Positions 7,412 through 14,981 of a stretch of DNA of 16,808 nucleotides are shown here, piece by piece. The stretch is from Candidatus Omnitrophota bacterium. GTDB taxonomy: Bacteria > Omnitrophota > Koll11 > VGKN01. The translations under genes and the position numbers were made by a program. The stretch covers positions 1 through 16,808 of the forward strand of contig VGKN01000007.1 in assembly GCA_016867055.1 (NCBI GenBank), written 5' to 3'. Each line of letters opens with the position of its first letter. The stretch's first letter is position 1. The notes beneath the pieces were generated by a model, which saw only the letters and a program-made list of their open reading frames with translations, did not search any database and was not told where the DNA came from.

Positions 7412-8262
7412 AGCCACTCATTATGCCAGAGGGCTATAATTATATAGGTGCATTTTTAACCTTTGCGTGCAATCTTAAATGCAGTTATTGTATTAATAAC
7501 TTTGAACAGAGTATCATAAAAAGAAAAAATATCTCAGGCAAGGACTGGATTAAGGGTTTAGATAGGATTATCTCTCGCGCTGATTTGCCGGTAACATTTC
7601 AGGGCGGAGAACCCAGTCTTCATCATGATTTTCTTTATATTATAAATAATCTTAAAGCAGACCTTAATATTGATATATTAACCAACCTCCAGTTTGACGT
7701 TGATAAATTTATAAAAGAGGTTAATCCAGACAGAGTTAAAAGGAAAGCGCCGTATGCCTCTATTCGTGTAAGTTTTCATCCCGAGGATATGAATTTAGAT
7801 GAGACAATTAAAAAGGCGCAAAAAATGAGGAGGGAAGGCTTTAGCATAGGAATCTGGGGTGTTATGCATCCTGAATATGAAAAGACAATACTTAACGCCC
7901 AATTAAAATGTAGGGAATTAGGTATAGATTTCCGCACAAAGGAGTTTCTTGGCGAGTGCAATGGGAATTTATACGGCACGTATAAATATGAAGGAGCCTG
8001 CGATAAAAAATTTAGAAAGAAAGTAAAATGTAGAACTACCGAACTTCTCATAGATAGTGAAGGCAATATATTTCGTTGTCATGCTGATCTTTACGGGGGA
8101 ATAAATCCTATCGGAGATATCTTGGATTCAAACTTTCAAGTCGTAGACAAATTTAGAGATTGTTCTAATTTTGGCCACTGTAATCCTTGTGATGTAAAGG
8201 TAAAGACAAATAGATTTCAGCAATATGGTCATACCTCGTGCGAGATAGAGTTTGTTAATTGA
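7408..8262 (+). CDS. radical SAM enzyme with C-terminal SPASM/twitch-like cysteine region
   Basis: 284 residues. Cys21-x3-Cys25-x2-Cys28 (CNLKCSYC) is the SAM-cluster motif and GGEPS (66-70) the SAM-binding motif. The C-terminal part has cysteines 208, 224, 252, 258, 261 and 278, including EGNIFRCHADLYGG and CNPCDVK, consistent with one auxiliary Fe-S cluster in a short SPASM or twitch fold. The 'NIFRC...GDI' pattern is the one seen where SPASM enzymes coordinate a cluster near the substrate. It starts within the 4-bp ATGA overlap of the glycosyltransferase and is the last gene of the operon. No peptide-precursor gene is visible, so a sugar-modifying role (epimerisation, dehydration or oxidation) is the simplest guess from context. 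It is distinct from the 3604 gene: shorter, with different cysteine spacing. Confidence 0.85.
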   Translation: MKPLIMPEGYNYIGAFLTFACNLKCSYCINNFEQSIIKRKNISGKDWIKGLDRIISRADLPVTFQGGEPSLHHDFLYIINNLKADLNIDILTNLQFDVDKFIKEVNPDRVKRKAPYASIRVSFHPEDMNLDETIKKAQKMRREGFSIGIWGVMHPEYEKTILNAQLKCRELGIDFRTKEFLGECNGNLYGTYKYEGACDKKFRKKVKCRTTELLIDSEGNIFRCHADLYGGINPIGDILDSNFQVVDKFRDCSNFGHCNPCDVKVKTNRFQQYGHTSCEIEFVN

Positions 8263-8296
8263 GATACAAATGTTTATATTCTTCATATTCCATAAG

Positions 8297-8302
8297 TATA
8301 AT
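8297..8302 (+). promoter_or_regulatory. possible -10 box upstream of the flavoenzyme gene
   Basis: A perfect TATAAT stands at 8297-8302, about 90 bp before the start codon at 8390. The best -35 candidate (TTTATA, 8273-8278, 18-bp spacing) is poor. A transcript from here would carry the heptamer repeat in its leader. Confidence 0.25.
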
Positions 8303-8325
8303 TTTTTATTTTAGACCTTAGATGA

Positions 8326-8372
8326 CAGAAGTCAGAAGTCAGAAAAATCTGTTTTCTGTTCTCTGTTTTCTG
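8326..8372. repeat. heptamer repeat arranged as an imperfect inverted repeat
   Basis: The left arm (8326-8346) is built of ~7-bp units CAGAAGT, CAGAAGT, CAGAAAA. The right arm (8352-8372) is TTTTCTG, TTCTCTG, TTTTCTG. The right arm is roughly the reverse complement of the left (14 of 19 aligned positions plus flanks), so the RNA could fold into an imperfect hairpin with a very short loop. It sits in the 127-bp gap between the radical SAM gene and the flavoenzyme gene and encodes nothing. Short tandem heptamers of this general kind are dispersed repeats in some genomes. It could also act as a weak transcription barrier at the operon end, though it lacks the GC-rich stem of a normal terminator. 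Confidence 0.6.
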
Positions 8373-8389
8373 AAATTTGTTCAATTTGT

Positions 8390-9895
8390 ATGCTTATCAA
8401 AACCGACAAAGATACATTTTTAGATTATCTTGAAGATAGCTCTGGCCTAAAAGGTGGTTTTGCAGATGAGGCTATTTTCCCTGAGAGCGAAGAAGAGATT
8501 ATAGATTTTCTTAAAGAGGCAAACCTTAAAAAAAGACCTATTACCATTTCAGCAGGTAGAACAGGTGTTACGGGTGGGGCTGTCCCTTTCGGTGGTATTT
8601 TAATCTCAACGGAGAATTTAAATCATGCTTTAGAAATTGATAAGAATACAGAAATTGTTAAAGTAGGTTGTAGCGTAAGAATAAGGAAACTGGAGGAGGC
8701 TGTTTTAAAGCAAGGTCTTTTTTATCCGGTTGACCCAACTGAAAAGGATGCCACCTTAGGAGGGAATATCGCAACGAACGCCTCTGGCGCAATGGGTTTC
8801 AGATTTGGCTCAACGCGAAACCATATTATGTCGCTTAAAATAATCCTGCCCAATGGCGATACCCTCAGTCTAAAACGTGGAGAGTATTTCTGTGATAATA
8901 AAGGTTGCTTTGAAATATCCACAAGCTCTAAAAAAATCCTAAATTTTAAAATTCCTGATTATAAGATGCCAAACATAAAAAATGCAGCAGGATATTATGT
9001 AAAAAGCAATATGGATTTGATAGATTTGTTTATAGGCCACGAAGGAACGCTGGGTATTATATTTGAGGCAGAATTTAGACTTATAAAATTGCCGAAGGAT
9101 ATCTTGGGTATTCTAAGCTTTTTTAAAAAAGAGGAAGATGCCTTATCATTCTCTGATAATCTGAGGGAATTATCATTCAAAGCAGCTCACGAAGAGAATA
9201 TCGGACAGCCAGAGGTTATTTCTATAGAGTATTTTGATTCAAATTCCATAAATATGTTAAAAGAAGAATATAAAAATATACCTTCCGATACTGCTTCTGT
9301 TATTTTTTTTGAACAGGCAGTTGAATATGATATAAATACTGAGTTATTAGAGTGGTATGAAAAAATGCTTAAGGATTTTAATTCAGATATAGATAAATCT
9401 TGGTGTGCTTTAGATGTTAAAGCAAAAGAAAGGCTCCGTGAATTTAGACACAGATTACCTACCTTAGTGAATGAGCAGGTTAAGAGAAATGGTTTTCCAA
9501 AGGTGGGAACAGATATAGCAGTTCCAAAAGAACATTTTAAAACTATGTATAGTTTTTATAAGGAAAGCCTAAAAAACGCAGATATTGAATATGTGATATT
9601 TGGTCATATAGGAGATTGCCACCTGCATTTGAACCTGCTCCCAAAAGATAAAGTAGAATTTTTATGTTCAAAAGAACTCTATCTAAAATTTGTTGAGAAG
9701 GCAATCTCCCTTGGCGGGACAGTCTCTGCAGAGCATGGTATAGGGAAGCTAAAGCACACATACCTTGAAAGAATGTATTCCAGAAAATCTATACTGCAGA
9801 TGGCTAAGCTAAAAAAGGCATTAGACCCCGACTGTATTTTAAATCTGGACAACATATTCCCAAAAGAGTACTTGCAGGGTATAAAAAATAGTTGA
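8390..9895 (+). CDS. FAD-linked oxidase, GlcD / D-lactate dehydrogenase type
   Basis: 501 residues, matching the ~500 of glycolate oxidase subunit GlcD and D-2-hydroxyacid dehydrogenases. The N-terminal PCMH-type FAD-binding domain shows GRTGVTGG (56-63) and DPTEKDATLGGNIATNASG (115-133). The C-terminal FAD-oxidase domain has GHIGDCHLHLN (405-415) and AEHGIGK (447-453). His406, His413, Glu448 and His449 fit the divalent-metal site that binds the substrate carboxylate in D-2-hydroxyglutarate dehydrogenase. Expected reaction: oxidation of a D-2-hydroxyacid (D-lactate, glycolate or 2-hydroxyglutarate) to the 2-oxoacid, with electrons passed to a quinone, flavoprotein or Fe-S partner. There is no GlcE or Fe-S GlcF partner beside it and no fused Fe-S domain, so the acceptor is unclear. 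No good ribosome-binding site precedes the ATG. It has its own terminator downstream. A 2-oxoacid product could feed the nearby E1 enzyme, which is speculative. Confidence 0.9.
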   Translation: MLIKTDKDTFLDYLEDSSGLKGGFADEAIFPESEEEIIDFLKEANLKKRPITISAGRTGVTGGAVPFGGILISTENLNHALEIDKNTEIVKVGCSVRIRKLEEAVLKQGLFYPVDPTEKDATLGGNIATNASGAMGFRFGSTRNHIMSLKIILPNGDTLSLKRGEYFCDNKGCFEISTSSKKILNFKIPDYKMPNIKNAAGYYVKSNMDLIDLFIGHEGTLGIIFEAEFRLIKLPKDILGILSFFKKEEDALSFSDNLRELSFKAAHEENIGQPEVISIEYFDSNSINMLKEEYKNIPSDTASVIFFEQAVEYDINTELLEWYEKMLKDFNSDIDKSWCALDVKAKERLREFRHRLPTLVNEQVKRNGFPKVGTDIAVPKEHFKTMYSFYKESLKNADIEYVIFGHIGDCHLHLNLLPKDKVEFLCSKELYLKFVEKAISLGGTVSAEHGIGKLKHTYLERMYSRKSILQMAKLKKALDPDCILNLDNIFPKEYLQGIKNS

Positions 9896-9919
9896 AGAAA
9901 ATATTTTTTTTGGTAGAAT
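9892..9919 (+). promoter_or_regulatory. possible promoter upstream of the terminator
   Basis: TTGAAG (9892-9897) and TAGAAT (9914-9919) have a 16-bp spacer. It overlaps the stop codon of the flavoenzyme gene and lies before the terminator at 9970-10002. A transcript from it would either end there as a short RNA or read through into the helical-repeat gene. The match is moderate in AT-rich DNA. Confidence 0.3.
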
Positions 9920-9969
9920 GTAGATTAAGAAATCAAAATTGAATAGAAAATTAAATATAATTTTATTTT

Positions 9970-10002
9970 AAACCTTCGCTACAAACATAGCGGAGGTTTT
10001 TT
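9970..10002 (+). terminator. intrinsic terminator after the flavoenzyme gene
   Basis: A 12-bp stem (9970-9981 with 9988-9999; one U-G pair) encloses the loop CAAACA and runs into a T-rich tract. It lies 75 bp after the stop of the flavoenzyme gene and 27 bp before the start of the helical-repeat gene, separating the two transcription units or attenuating the second. Confidence 0.85.
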
Positions 10003-10028
10003 GTTTTATATAGGTAATAACCATTAAA

Positions 10029-12260
10029 ATGTATACCAAGGAGGAAGAAAAACTTTTAAAAGAAACAATACTGGCAATGGATATAGTTCTTAAGAATTGC
10101 CAGATATATAATCCAAGTCACTCTATAGTGCAGGGATTTTTAGAGCGTTTTGAAATAGAGCTTAACAGGCTGCTTGATTTAAAGGGAGAGGTATCTCTGG
10201 GTATTTCTCCTGAGAGCCTGATGCTTGAGGGTAAGTATTTTGAAAGAGATACAAAGGTATTCCAAGACATTGCAAAGTTTTTTCATACCAGGGCCGTTTC
10301 CTCTGTGTCCTTTTTGAAGGGGATAAGCCTTTCAGAGATAAGGATTTTTTTTGAAAGTATTATAGATAGCCGCGATGAGATACTTAAAAAAGGCGGGCTT
10401 TTCAAAATTTTAGCAAGCCGCCAGGTAACACACATACACTTAACCGAGCTTGATTATAGTTCGGTCATAGAAAGGGAAGCCACAGAAGCCATACCCGATA
10501 AAGACGAAGAGAAGTTTTGGAATGTTTTCATAACAAACCTGTCGGAGGGCATTCCTGAAGAAATCACAGATGACTCAATAAAACTCTTTGAGAATGCGCT
10601 AAGTGACTCCGTTAAAACTGCCACAGGTTTTAATAGATATGTATATAATGACCCGGAGAAATTGCAGCAGGCGGCAAGGATGCTAAAGAGGCTTTCCATA
10701 TGCGCAAAGGAAAAATTATTTGAGAAAGATATAGAGAACAAAAAACACATGGAAGAGATTTTAGATAATCTCGACCCCAGTCTTATAAGTTCCCTTATTA
10801 AAGAGGATAGCGAGTTTAAATACGAACATGAAAAATTTATGCACATTTTATCCAACATCCTTAATGAGCAGGCTATGTCAAATCTAATTGAGTCTATTGT
10901 GGTTAAGGAGAATAAATTCTCAGACAGAATTCTTGGAATATTAGATAAAATATGTCTCTATGACGAAAAGAAACCCTTGATCGCCGACATTCTTACCCTT
11001 TCCCTTTTGGATAAAGGTATATTCGCGCGGGAAACCTCTCTGGAGCTTATTGAGTCCATAAAAAAATTAGCCTTGGCTAACCTGCAGAATAAATTTATTT
11101 CTAAGATTCACCAGAATATCCTTTCATGTGTTGAAAATGGCGTGGAACAATTTAAAACTGATTTAGAGAAATCCACAGGAGATATTTCAGCGTATGCTCT
11201 TTCAATTTCTAGAAAAAAAATAGACTTGGATTTTGCCGAGATGATATTTGAATTATTAAAGAGCGAAGAAGACCCAAGGGATTTTGAGTTGATAACAGAT
11301 AGATTCTTTGAAGAGGTTCCAAGCATAATCTCTCACGGCGGGCTTTATCTTTTAAATGAATTCTTAGCAATGTTTACGGTAGATTTTATTAAAAAGGAAG
11401 GCGCATTTTCTACCAGGAGAGATGTATTAGCCAGCCATTTACATGAGATAACCGTTCCAGATATAGTAAATAGTCTTGTTAAGAATATTGCTGAGGAGGA
11501 CGTAGACGCCTTTCAAACCGCAAGCCAGATAATTTTATTGTTGGGCAAAAAGTCTGTCAGGCTATTGCTTGATGCCGCATTCAAAGAAGAAAATCTACCT
11601 ATTGTAATAGAGCGCGTTTCCGGAATTCTATCTCAGATGGGCGAGGGTGTTTCAGATGAGATAGCATTATGGCTTGAGGATAAACCAGACATCTTCCTAT
11701 CCGATATAGTAAGGCTTCTATACAGGATTGATACGGATGAGGCATTAGAATATTTAAAAAATATTTATATGCATAAAGGAGACGAGATAAGAAAAGAAAT
11801 CATTCAAATTATTTTAGACTCTCCAAAGGAAAAGAGCGCTGGGATACTCCATATAGCATTAAAGACAAGCGATGTGCAACTGAAGAATATGGTTACTGAG
11901 GCTCTACTTAAGCTAAAAGATAGGGTATTTATGGATATGTTGATAGAGACATTAAAGATAAAAAATCCCTTTGGCTCAAAAAATACCCAGATAATAGAGG
12001 CTATAGACCTTTTAAAAGAGATGGGGAGAGAAGAATCTATTCCACATCTCGTTGAACTTTTTTACAAAAAGCCCGTCCCCTTTTGGATTAGTAACGATAA
12101 CCTACGAGTGGCAATTGTTTATACACTGTCAGAAATTGGGACCGATGAGGCTATGGATATAATAGCAAGAGGCACAAAGGATAAGAGTAAAACCGTCCGC
12201 GAGGTGTGTCAGTATATAATAAGCGAAAAAAAATACAAAACAAATACAAATGGTGCCTGA
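10029..12260 (+). CDS. large helical (HEAT-like) repeat protein with an N-terminal module shared with the next gene
   Basis: 743 residues, with no signal peptide or membrane segment, so probably cytoplasmic. Residues ~27-128 (from IYNPSHSIVQ to KKGGLFKIL) align in pattern with residues ~28-129 of the next gene's product: conserved Tyr-x3-His, a short beta segment 'VSLGISPESLMLEG', then 'FLKGISLSEIRIFFE', then 'KKGG'. The middle is all-helical and acidic. Residues ~540-735 look like HEAT repeats (for example LRVAIVYTLSEIGTDEAMD followed by VREVCQYIIS). No catalytic motif is recognised. The function is unknown; a scaffold or signalling partner of the HD-GYP-like protein is the best guess. It overlaps the next gene by 11 bp, so the two are translationally coupled. 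Only a weak AGG precedes the ATG, and no convincing promoter lies between the terminator and the start. Confidence 0.8.
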   Translation: MYTKEEEKLLKETILAMDIVLKNCQIYNPSHSIVQGFLERFEIELNRLLDLKGEVSLGISPESLMLEGKYFERDTKVFQDIAKFFHTRAVSSVSFLKGISLSEIRIFFESIIDSRDEILKKGGLFKILASRQVTHIHLTELDYSSVIEREATEAIPDKDEEKFWNVFITNLSEGIPEEITDDSIKLFENALSDSVKTATGFNRYVYNDPEKLQQAARMLKRLSICAKEKLFEKDIENKKHMEEILDNLDPSLISSLIKEDSEFKYEHEKFMHILSNILNEQAMSNLIESIVVKENKFSDRILGILDKICLYDEKKPLIADILTLSLLDKGIFARETSLELIESIKKLALANLQNKFISKIHQNILSCVENGVEQFKTDLEKSTGDISAYALSISRKKIDLDFAEMIFELLKSEEDPRDFELITDRFFEEVPSIISHGGLYLLNEFLAMFTVDFIKKEGAFSTRRDVLASHLHEITVPDIVNSLVKNIAEEDVDAFQTASQIILLLGKKSVRLLLDAAFKEENLPIVIERVSGILSQMGEGVSDEIALWLEDKPDIFLSDIVRLLYRIDTDEALEYLKNIYMHKGDEIRKEIIQIILDSPKEKSAGILHIALKTSDVQLKNMVTEALLKLKDRVFMDMLIETLKIKNPFGSKNTQIIEAIDLLKEMGREESIPHLVELFYKKPVPFWISNDNLRVAIVYTLSEIGTDEAMDIIARGTKDKSKTVREVCQYIISEKKYKTNTNGA

Positions 12261-13626
12261 GACCGATATAACTAAATATATTGAAGAGCTTGTGCAGTCG
12301 TTGGTCGTTATGCGGAATACCAGGCTTATCTATGGAAAAGACCACGGCATAACGAAGCGAACCCTAAGCACTCTTTACACATCTTTGGAAAAGGTGTTAC
12401 AGTTAAGGCCAGATGTAACAGTTGCTTTTATCAAAAACGAGGTGGTATTTGATAAATTGCCTTTGTATAATCTAAGCGCAGCATTAGAAAAATTTATCAC
12501 AGATTTATCAGAAAGCGGTATTGAGAAAATACATTTTAAGGCGGGGTTAACTAAAGAAGAACTGGCTGGGTTTATAGAGGTAATGGTTTTAAAAAAGGGG
12601 GAGGTTTTTGAAAAGGGTGGATATGCCAATGCCCTTTCTTCGCTCGGAGTTAAAAACATAGGAATAAGTAAAGTTGCTGTATCTGAGCAAAAAGAAGAGG
12701 ATGTTACCATTTTAGCCAAGACTACATATAACAATGCGCTCAAAACAATGCAGGAGTTTCTGGATACCCTGAAGAAAGAAAGGAATATAAGCGTAGAGGG
12801 CCCGAGGCAGGTGGTTATAGACATATTAAAGGTTATTTTAAGAAACAAGGACGCATTGCTTATAAGCCTAAATTTAGGCATGCGCGATAGGGATATACTC
12901 GTTCATTGTTTAAGGGTGCTGATATTAACGTTGATTCAGGCAGTATCGTTAAGGGTTGATAAGGATTTATTTTCTGATTTTGGCGAGGCCTCACTCTTCC
13001 ATGAGATAGGAGAACTTACTCGCGAGGCAGGAATCTTAGAGTGTGGGGCTAAAACTCCCATGGAAAATGCCGGATCCCAGAAATATGCGGACGCACTCAT
13101 AAAATTATTGGTGAAGACAAAACATATAAGCAAACTGACTGCCCTGGTAATCTATGAGATTATGAAATATAATCCGTTAAATTATACAGCTGCTATAAAA
13201 ACAAAAAAAATAAATCTGGCAAGCATACTGATAACACTGGCTTGTTATTATGATAATTTGGTTTCAAAGGCAAGCGATTTGAAAATGGACTACGAATCCA
13301 TATATACTGAAATTATGAGATTAAAAGGCGAGGTGTTTGAAAAACCGTTGCTGGAGAGATTTTTTAAACTTGTAGGTATCTACCCACCGGGTTCTTTGCT
13401 TGAACTGACAACAGGAGAGATAGCCCTTACAGTAAGAGTTAACCCCGATATAAGAAGGCCGATAGCGGAGATTCTAACAGACGGTTCAAAAAACAGGCTG
13501 GAACAGCCAAAGATGGCAGATTTATCAGAAATTGATAGTCTTACAAAAAGTTTTAAATATAATATATCAAGAACAACCAATCCAAAAGAATTAAGCGTAG
13601 ATATAATACCACAGAAGTATAAGTAA
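12250..13626 (+). CDS. degenerate HD-GYP-domain protein with N-terminal module shared with the preceding gene
   Basis: 458 residues. The N-terminal ~130 residues form the module shared with the preceding gene's product (YGKDHGITKR, then VAFIKNEVVFD, then FKAGLTKEELAGFIE, then KGGYANAL). Residues ~185-430 follow the layout of an HD-GYP domain: an Asp-x2-x-His helix with His219, FHEIGEL (250-256) at the HDxGK position, ACYYDNLVS (331-339) at the 'vaDvyDAl' position, and a C-terminal tail (VGIYPPGSLLELTTGE, ~375-390; IRRPIAEIL) that is diagnostic of the family. However HD is replaced by His251-Glu252, the following Lys by Glu255, and the HHE...GYP block is lost (IYEIMKYNPLNY region). Cyclic-di-GMP phosphodiesterase activity is therefore unlikely; a binding or regulatory role is more plausible. 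Its start lies inside the previous gene. ATG 12250 is followed directly by GTG, an alternative start. Confidence 0.8.
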   Translation: MVPETDITKYIEELVQSLVVMRNTRLIYGKDHGITKRTLSTLYTSLEKVLQLRPDVTVAFIKNEVVFDKLPLYNLSAALEKFITDLSESGIEKIHFKAGLTKEELAGFIEVMVLKKGEVFEKGGYANALSSLGVKNIGISKVAVSEQKEEDVTILAKTTYNNALKTMQEFLDTLKKERNISVEGPRQVVIDILKVILRNKDALLISLNLGMRDRDILVHCLRVLILTLIQAVSLRVDKDLFSDFGEASLFHEIGELTREAGILECGAKTPMENAGSQKYADALIKLLVKTKHISKLTALVIYEIMKYNPLNYTAAIKTKKINLASILITLACYYDNLVSKASDLKMDYESIYTEIMRLKGEVFEKPLLERFFKLVGIYPPGSLLELTTGEIALTVRVNPDIRRPIAEILTDGSKNRLEQPKMADLSEIDSLTKSFKYNISRTTNPKELSVDIIPQKYK

Positions 13627-13753
13627 CCCCATTAGAGACCAATCAGTCTCAGTTGAAAACCGCTACCTGTTTATAAGATGTGACCGGTTGCTAAAATTGA
13701 TGTTTAGTTATAAGTTCATCGATAGTAGAGCAATAAACCTTCTCTAATGGGGT
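13626..13753. repeat. 128-bp spacer bounded by 13-bp inverted repeat (ACCCCATTAGAGA / TCTCTAATGGGGT)
   Basis: The left arm (13626-13638) starts on the last base of the upstream stop codon; the right arm is 13741-13753. They are perfect reverse complements. The arms match those at 1117-1223 except that G/C is replaced by A/T at one paired position, a compensating change. The interior differs from the first element and has short internal palindromes (AACCG 13658-13662 with CGGTT 13685-13689; CTAAA 13691-13695 with TTTAG 13703-13707). The right-arm GGGG can also pair with CCCC at 13760-13763 just outside. No open reading frame lies in it. Confidence 0.8.
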
Positions 13754-13811
13754 AAAAATCCCCGATACTCTCCATCTATTCGGTAGAACGTAAATTTAGA
13801 ACAAAATTGTG

Positions 13812-13840
13812 TTGCAAGGGCATATTTTATAATATATAAT
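13812..13840 (+). promoter_or_regulatory. promoter of the aldolase gene
   Basis: TTGCAA (13812-13817) and TATAAT (13835-13840) are separated by exactly 17 bp; a second TATAAT overlaps at 13828-13833. The start codon follows at 13889 after a strong ribosome-binding site (GGAGGA, 13875-13880, 8-nt spacing). The gene therefore appears to have its own transcript start near 13847. Confidence 0.7.
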
Positions 13841-13888
13841 TTATACCATCTTTTTTAAGATTTTGAATAAAAAAGGAGGAAATTTAAG

Positions 13889-14896
13889 ATGCCGCTTGTT
13901 CCTATGAGAACTATTTTAGAAGCATCACTTGAAGCCTATAAAAAGGAAGCGCCTTTTGCGATAGGCGCCTATAACGTAAACAATATGGAACAGATGCAGG
14001 GTATAATGCGTGCCGCAAAGGAGACTCAGTCTCCTGTTATAATACAGGCGAGCCGCGGCGCCTTAAAATATGCTGAGATGAATTATCTTCGGCATATAAT
14101 GCTTGCTGCAATAGAGTTAAATCCAGAAATACCTATTGCAATGCACCTTGACCATGGAAATAATTTGGATACTGTAAAGAAGGCTATCTCTCTTAGTTTT
14201 TCCTCCGTTATGATAGATGGTTCTCTTATGGAAGATGGGAAAACCCCTTCTTCGTATGAATATAATGTTAGGATAACCAAGGAGGTGGTAGAATATGCTC
14301 ATTCCTTTGGCGTAACGGTTGAGGGAGAATTGGGTACCCTTGGCGGAATTGAGGATGGCGTAGGCTCAGGAAAAATTCATCTTACCGATCCCCAGCAGGC
14401 TTTAGATTTTGTTAATAAGACAAGGGTAGATGCATTGGCTATTGCTATCGGTACCTCCCACGGTGCATACAAATTTAAGCACGAGCCAAAACTTGCCTTT
14501 GATGTTATTGAGAAGACAAGGAAATTGCTTCCTGAGACTTTTTTGGTGTCCCATGGTTCATCAAGCGTTCCGCAGGATTTAATTGACGTTATAAATAAGC
14601 ATGGAGGTAATATGCAGCATACGATGGGCGTCCCTTTAGAGAGCTTAAAACGCGCAATTAGCCTCGGTATAAATAAAATAAACGTAGATACCGATACTAG
14701 GCTTGCTGCAACCGCTGCCATTAGAAAGTTTTTTTCAGAGACCCCTGAAAAGTTTGACCCAAGAGAATATCTCGGTCCCGCAAGGGATGCGATATATGAG
14801 GTTATAAGGAAGAGGATGATAGAATTTGATACAGAAGGGCATATCAAGGATGTTAAGGTAATGACCCTTGAGGATATGAAGAAATTTTATAAATAG
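13889..14896 (+). CDS. fba: class II fructose-bisphosphate aldolase
   Basis: 335 residues. The enzyme cleaves or forms fructose 1,6-bisphosphate from glyceraldehyde 3-phosphate and dihydroxyacetone phosphate in glycolysis/gluconeogenesis, using Zn. Visible signature: AIGAYNVNNMEQMQG near the N-terminus; AMHLDHGNN (84-92) with Asp88 as the expected catalytic acid and His89 as a Zn ligand; VEGELGTLGG (144-153); GTSHGAYKF (188-196) with His191; VSHGSSSVP (220-228) with His222; and NKINVDTDTRLA near residue 270 for phosphate binding. All expected catalytic and metal residues are present. The C-terminal part is typical of the longer class II type found widely in uncultured bacteria. It is preceded by a good promoter and a strong Shine-Dalgarno sequence and is followed by the pilin-operon promoter, so it is probably monocistronic. 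No terminator is visible directly after its stop. Related tagatose-bisphosphate aldolases cannot be excluded. Confidence 0.95.
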   Translation: MPLVPMRTILEASLEAYKKEAPFAIGAYNVNNMEQMQGIMRAAKETQSPVIIQASRGALKYAEMNYLRHIMLAAIELNPEIPIAMHLDHGNNLDTVKKAISLSFSSVMIDGSLMEDGKTPSSYEYNVRITKEVVEYAHSFGVTVEGELGTLGGIEDGVGSGKIHLTDPQQALDFVNKTRVDALAIAIGTSHGAYKFKHEPKLAFDVIEKTRKLLPETFLVSHGSSSVPQDLIDVINKHGGNMQHTMGVPLESLKRAISLGINKINVDTDTRLAATAAIRKFFSETPEKFDPREYLGPARDAIYEVIRKRMIEFDTEGHIKDVKVMTLEDMKKFYK

Positions 14897-14922
14897 CAAA
14901 ATCTATGTGGAGCAGGGTTCAC

Positions 14923-14950
14923 TTGAAAAATAACTATTCTATGATATACT
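14923..14950 (+). promoter_or_regulatory. promoter of the riboswitch-controlled pilin operon
   Basis: TTGAAA (14923-14928) and TATACT (14945-14950) have a 16-bp spacer. A TG two bases before the -10 box (14942-14943) makes it an extended -10. The transcript would start near 14957, about 25 nt before the riboswitch aptamer and ~220 nt before the first pilin start codon. Confidence 0.7.
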
Positions 14951-14981
14951 TTTTATTAGAGGATATATATTAAATTTTAGT

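Noticed and set aside
3604..8262. Ribosomally made peptide (RiPP) cluster based on the SPASM enzymes
   Set aside because: No small precursor gene, RRE-like protein or peptide transporter is visible; gaps between genes are too short to hide one.
8326..8372. CRISPR array
   Set aside because: Units are 7 bp, without spacers, and inverted across the centre; no cas genes are present.
10454..10858. 134-residue minus-strand open frame, and others such as 12375-12881 and 14377-14847
   Set aside because: All lie opposite well-supported genes, are Ser/Leu-rich as expected of antisense frames, and show no family motif or ribosome-binding site.
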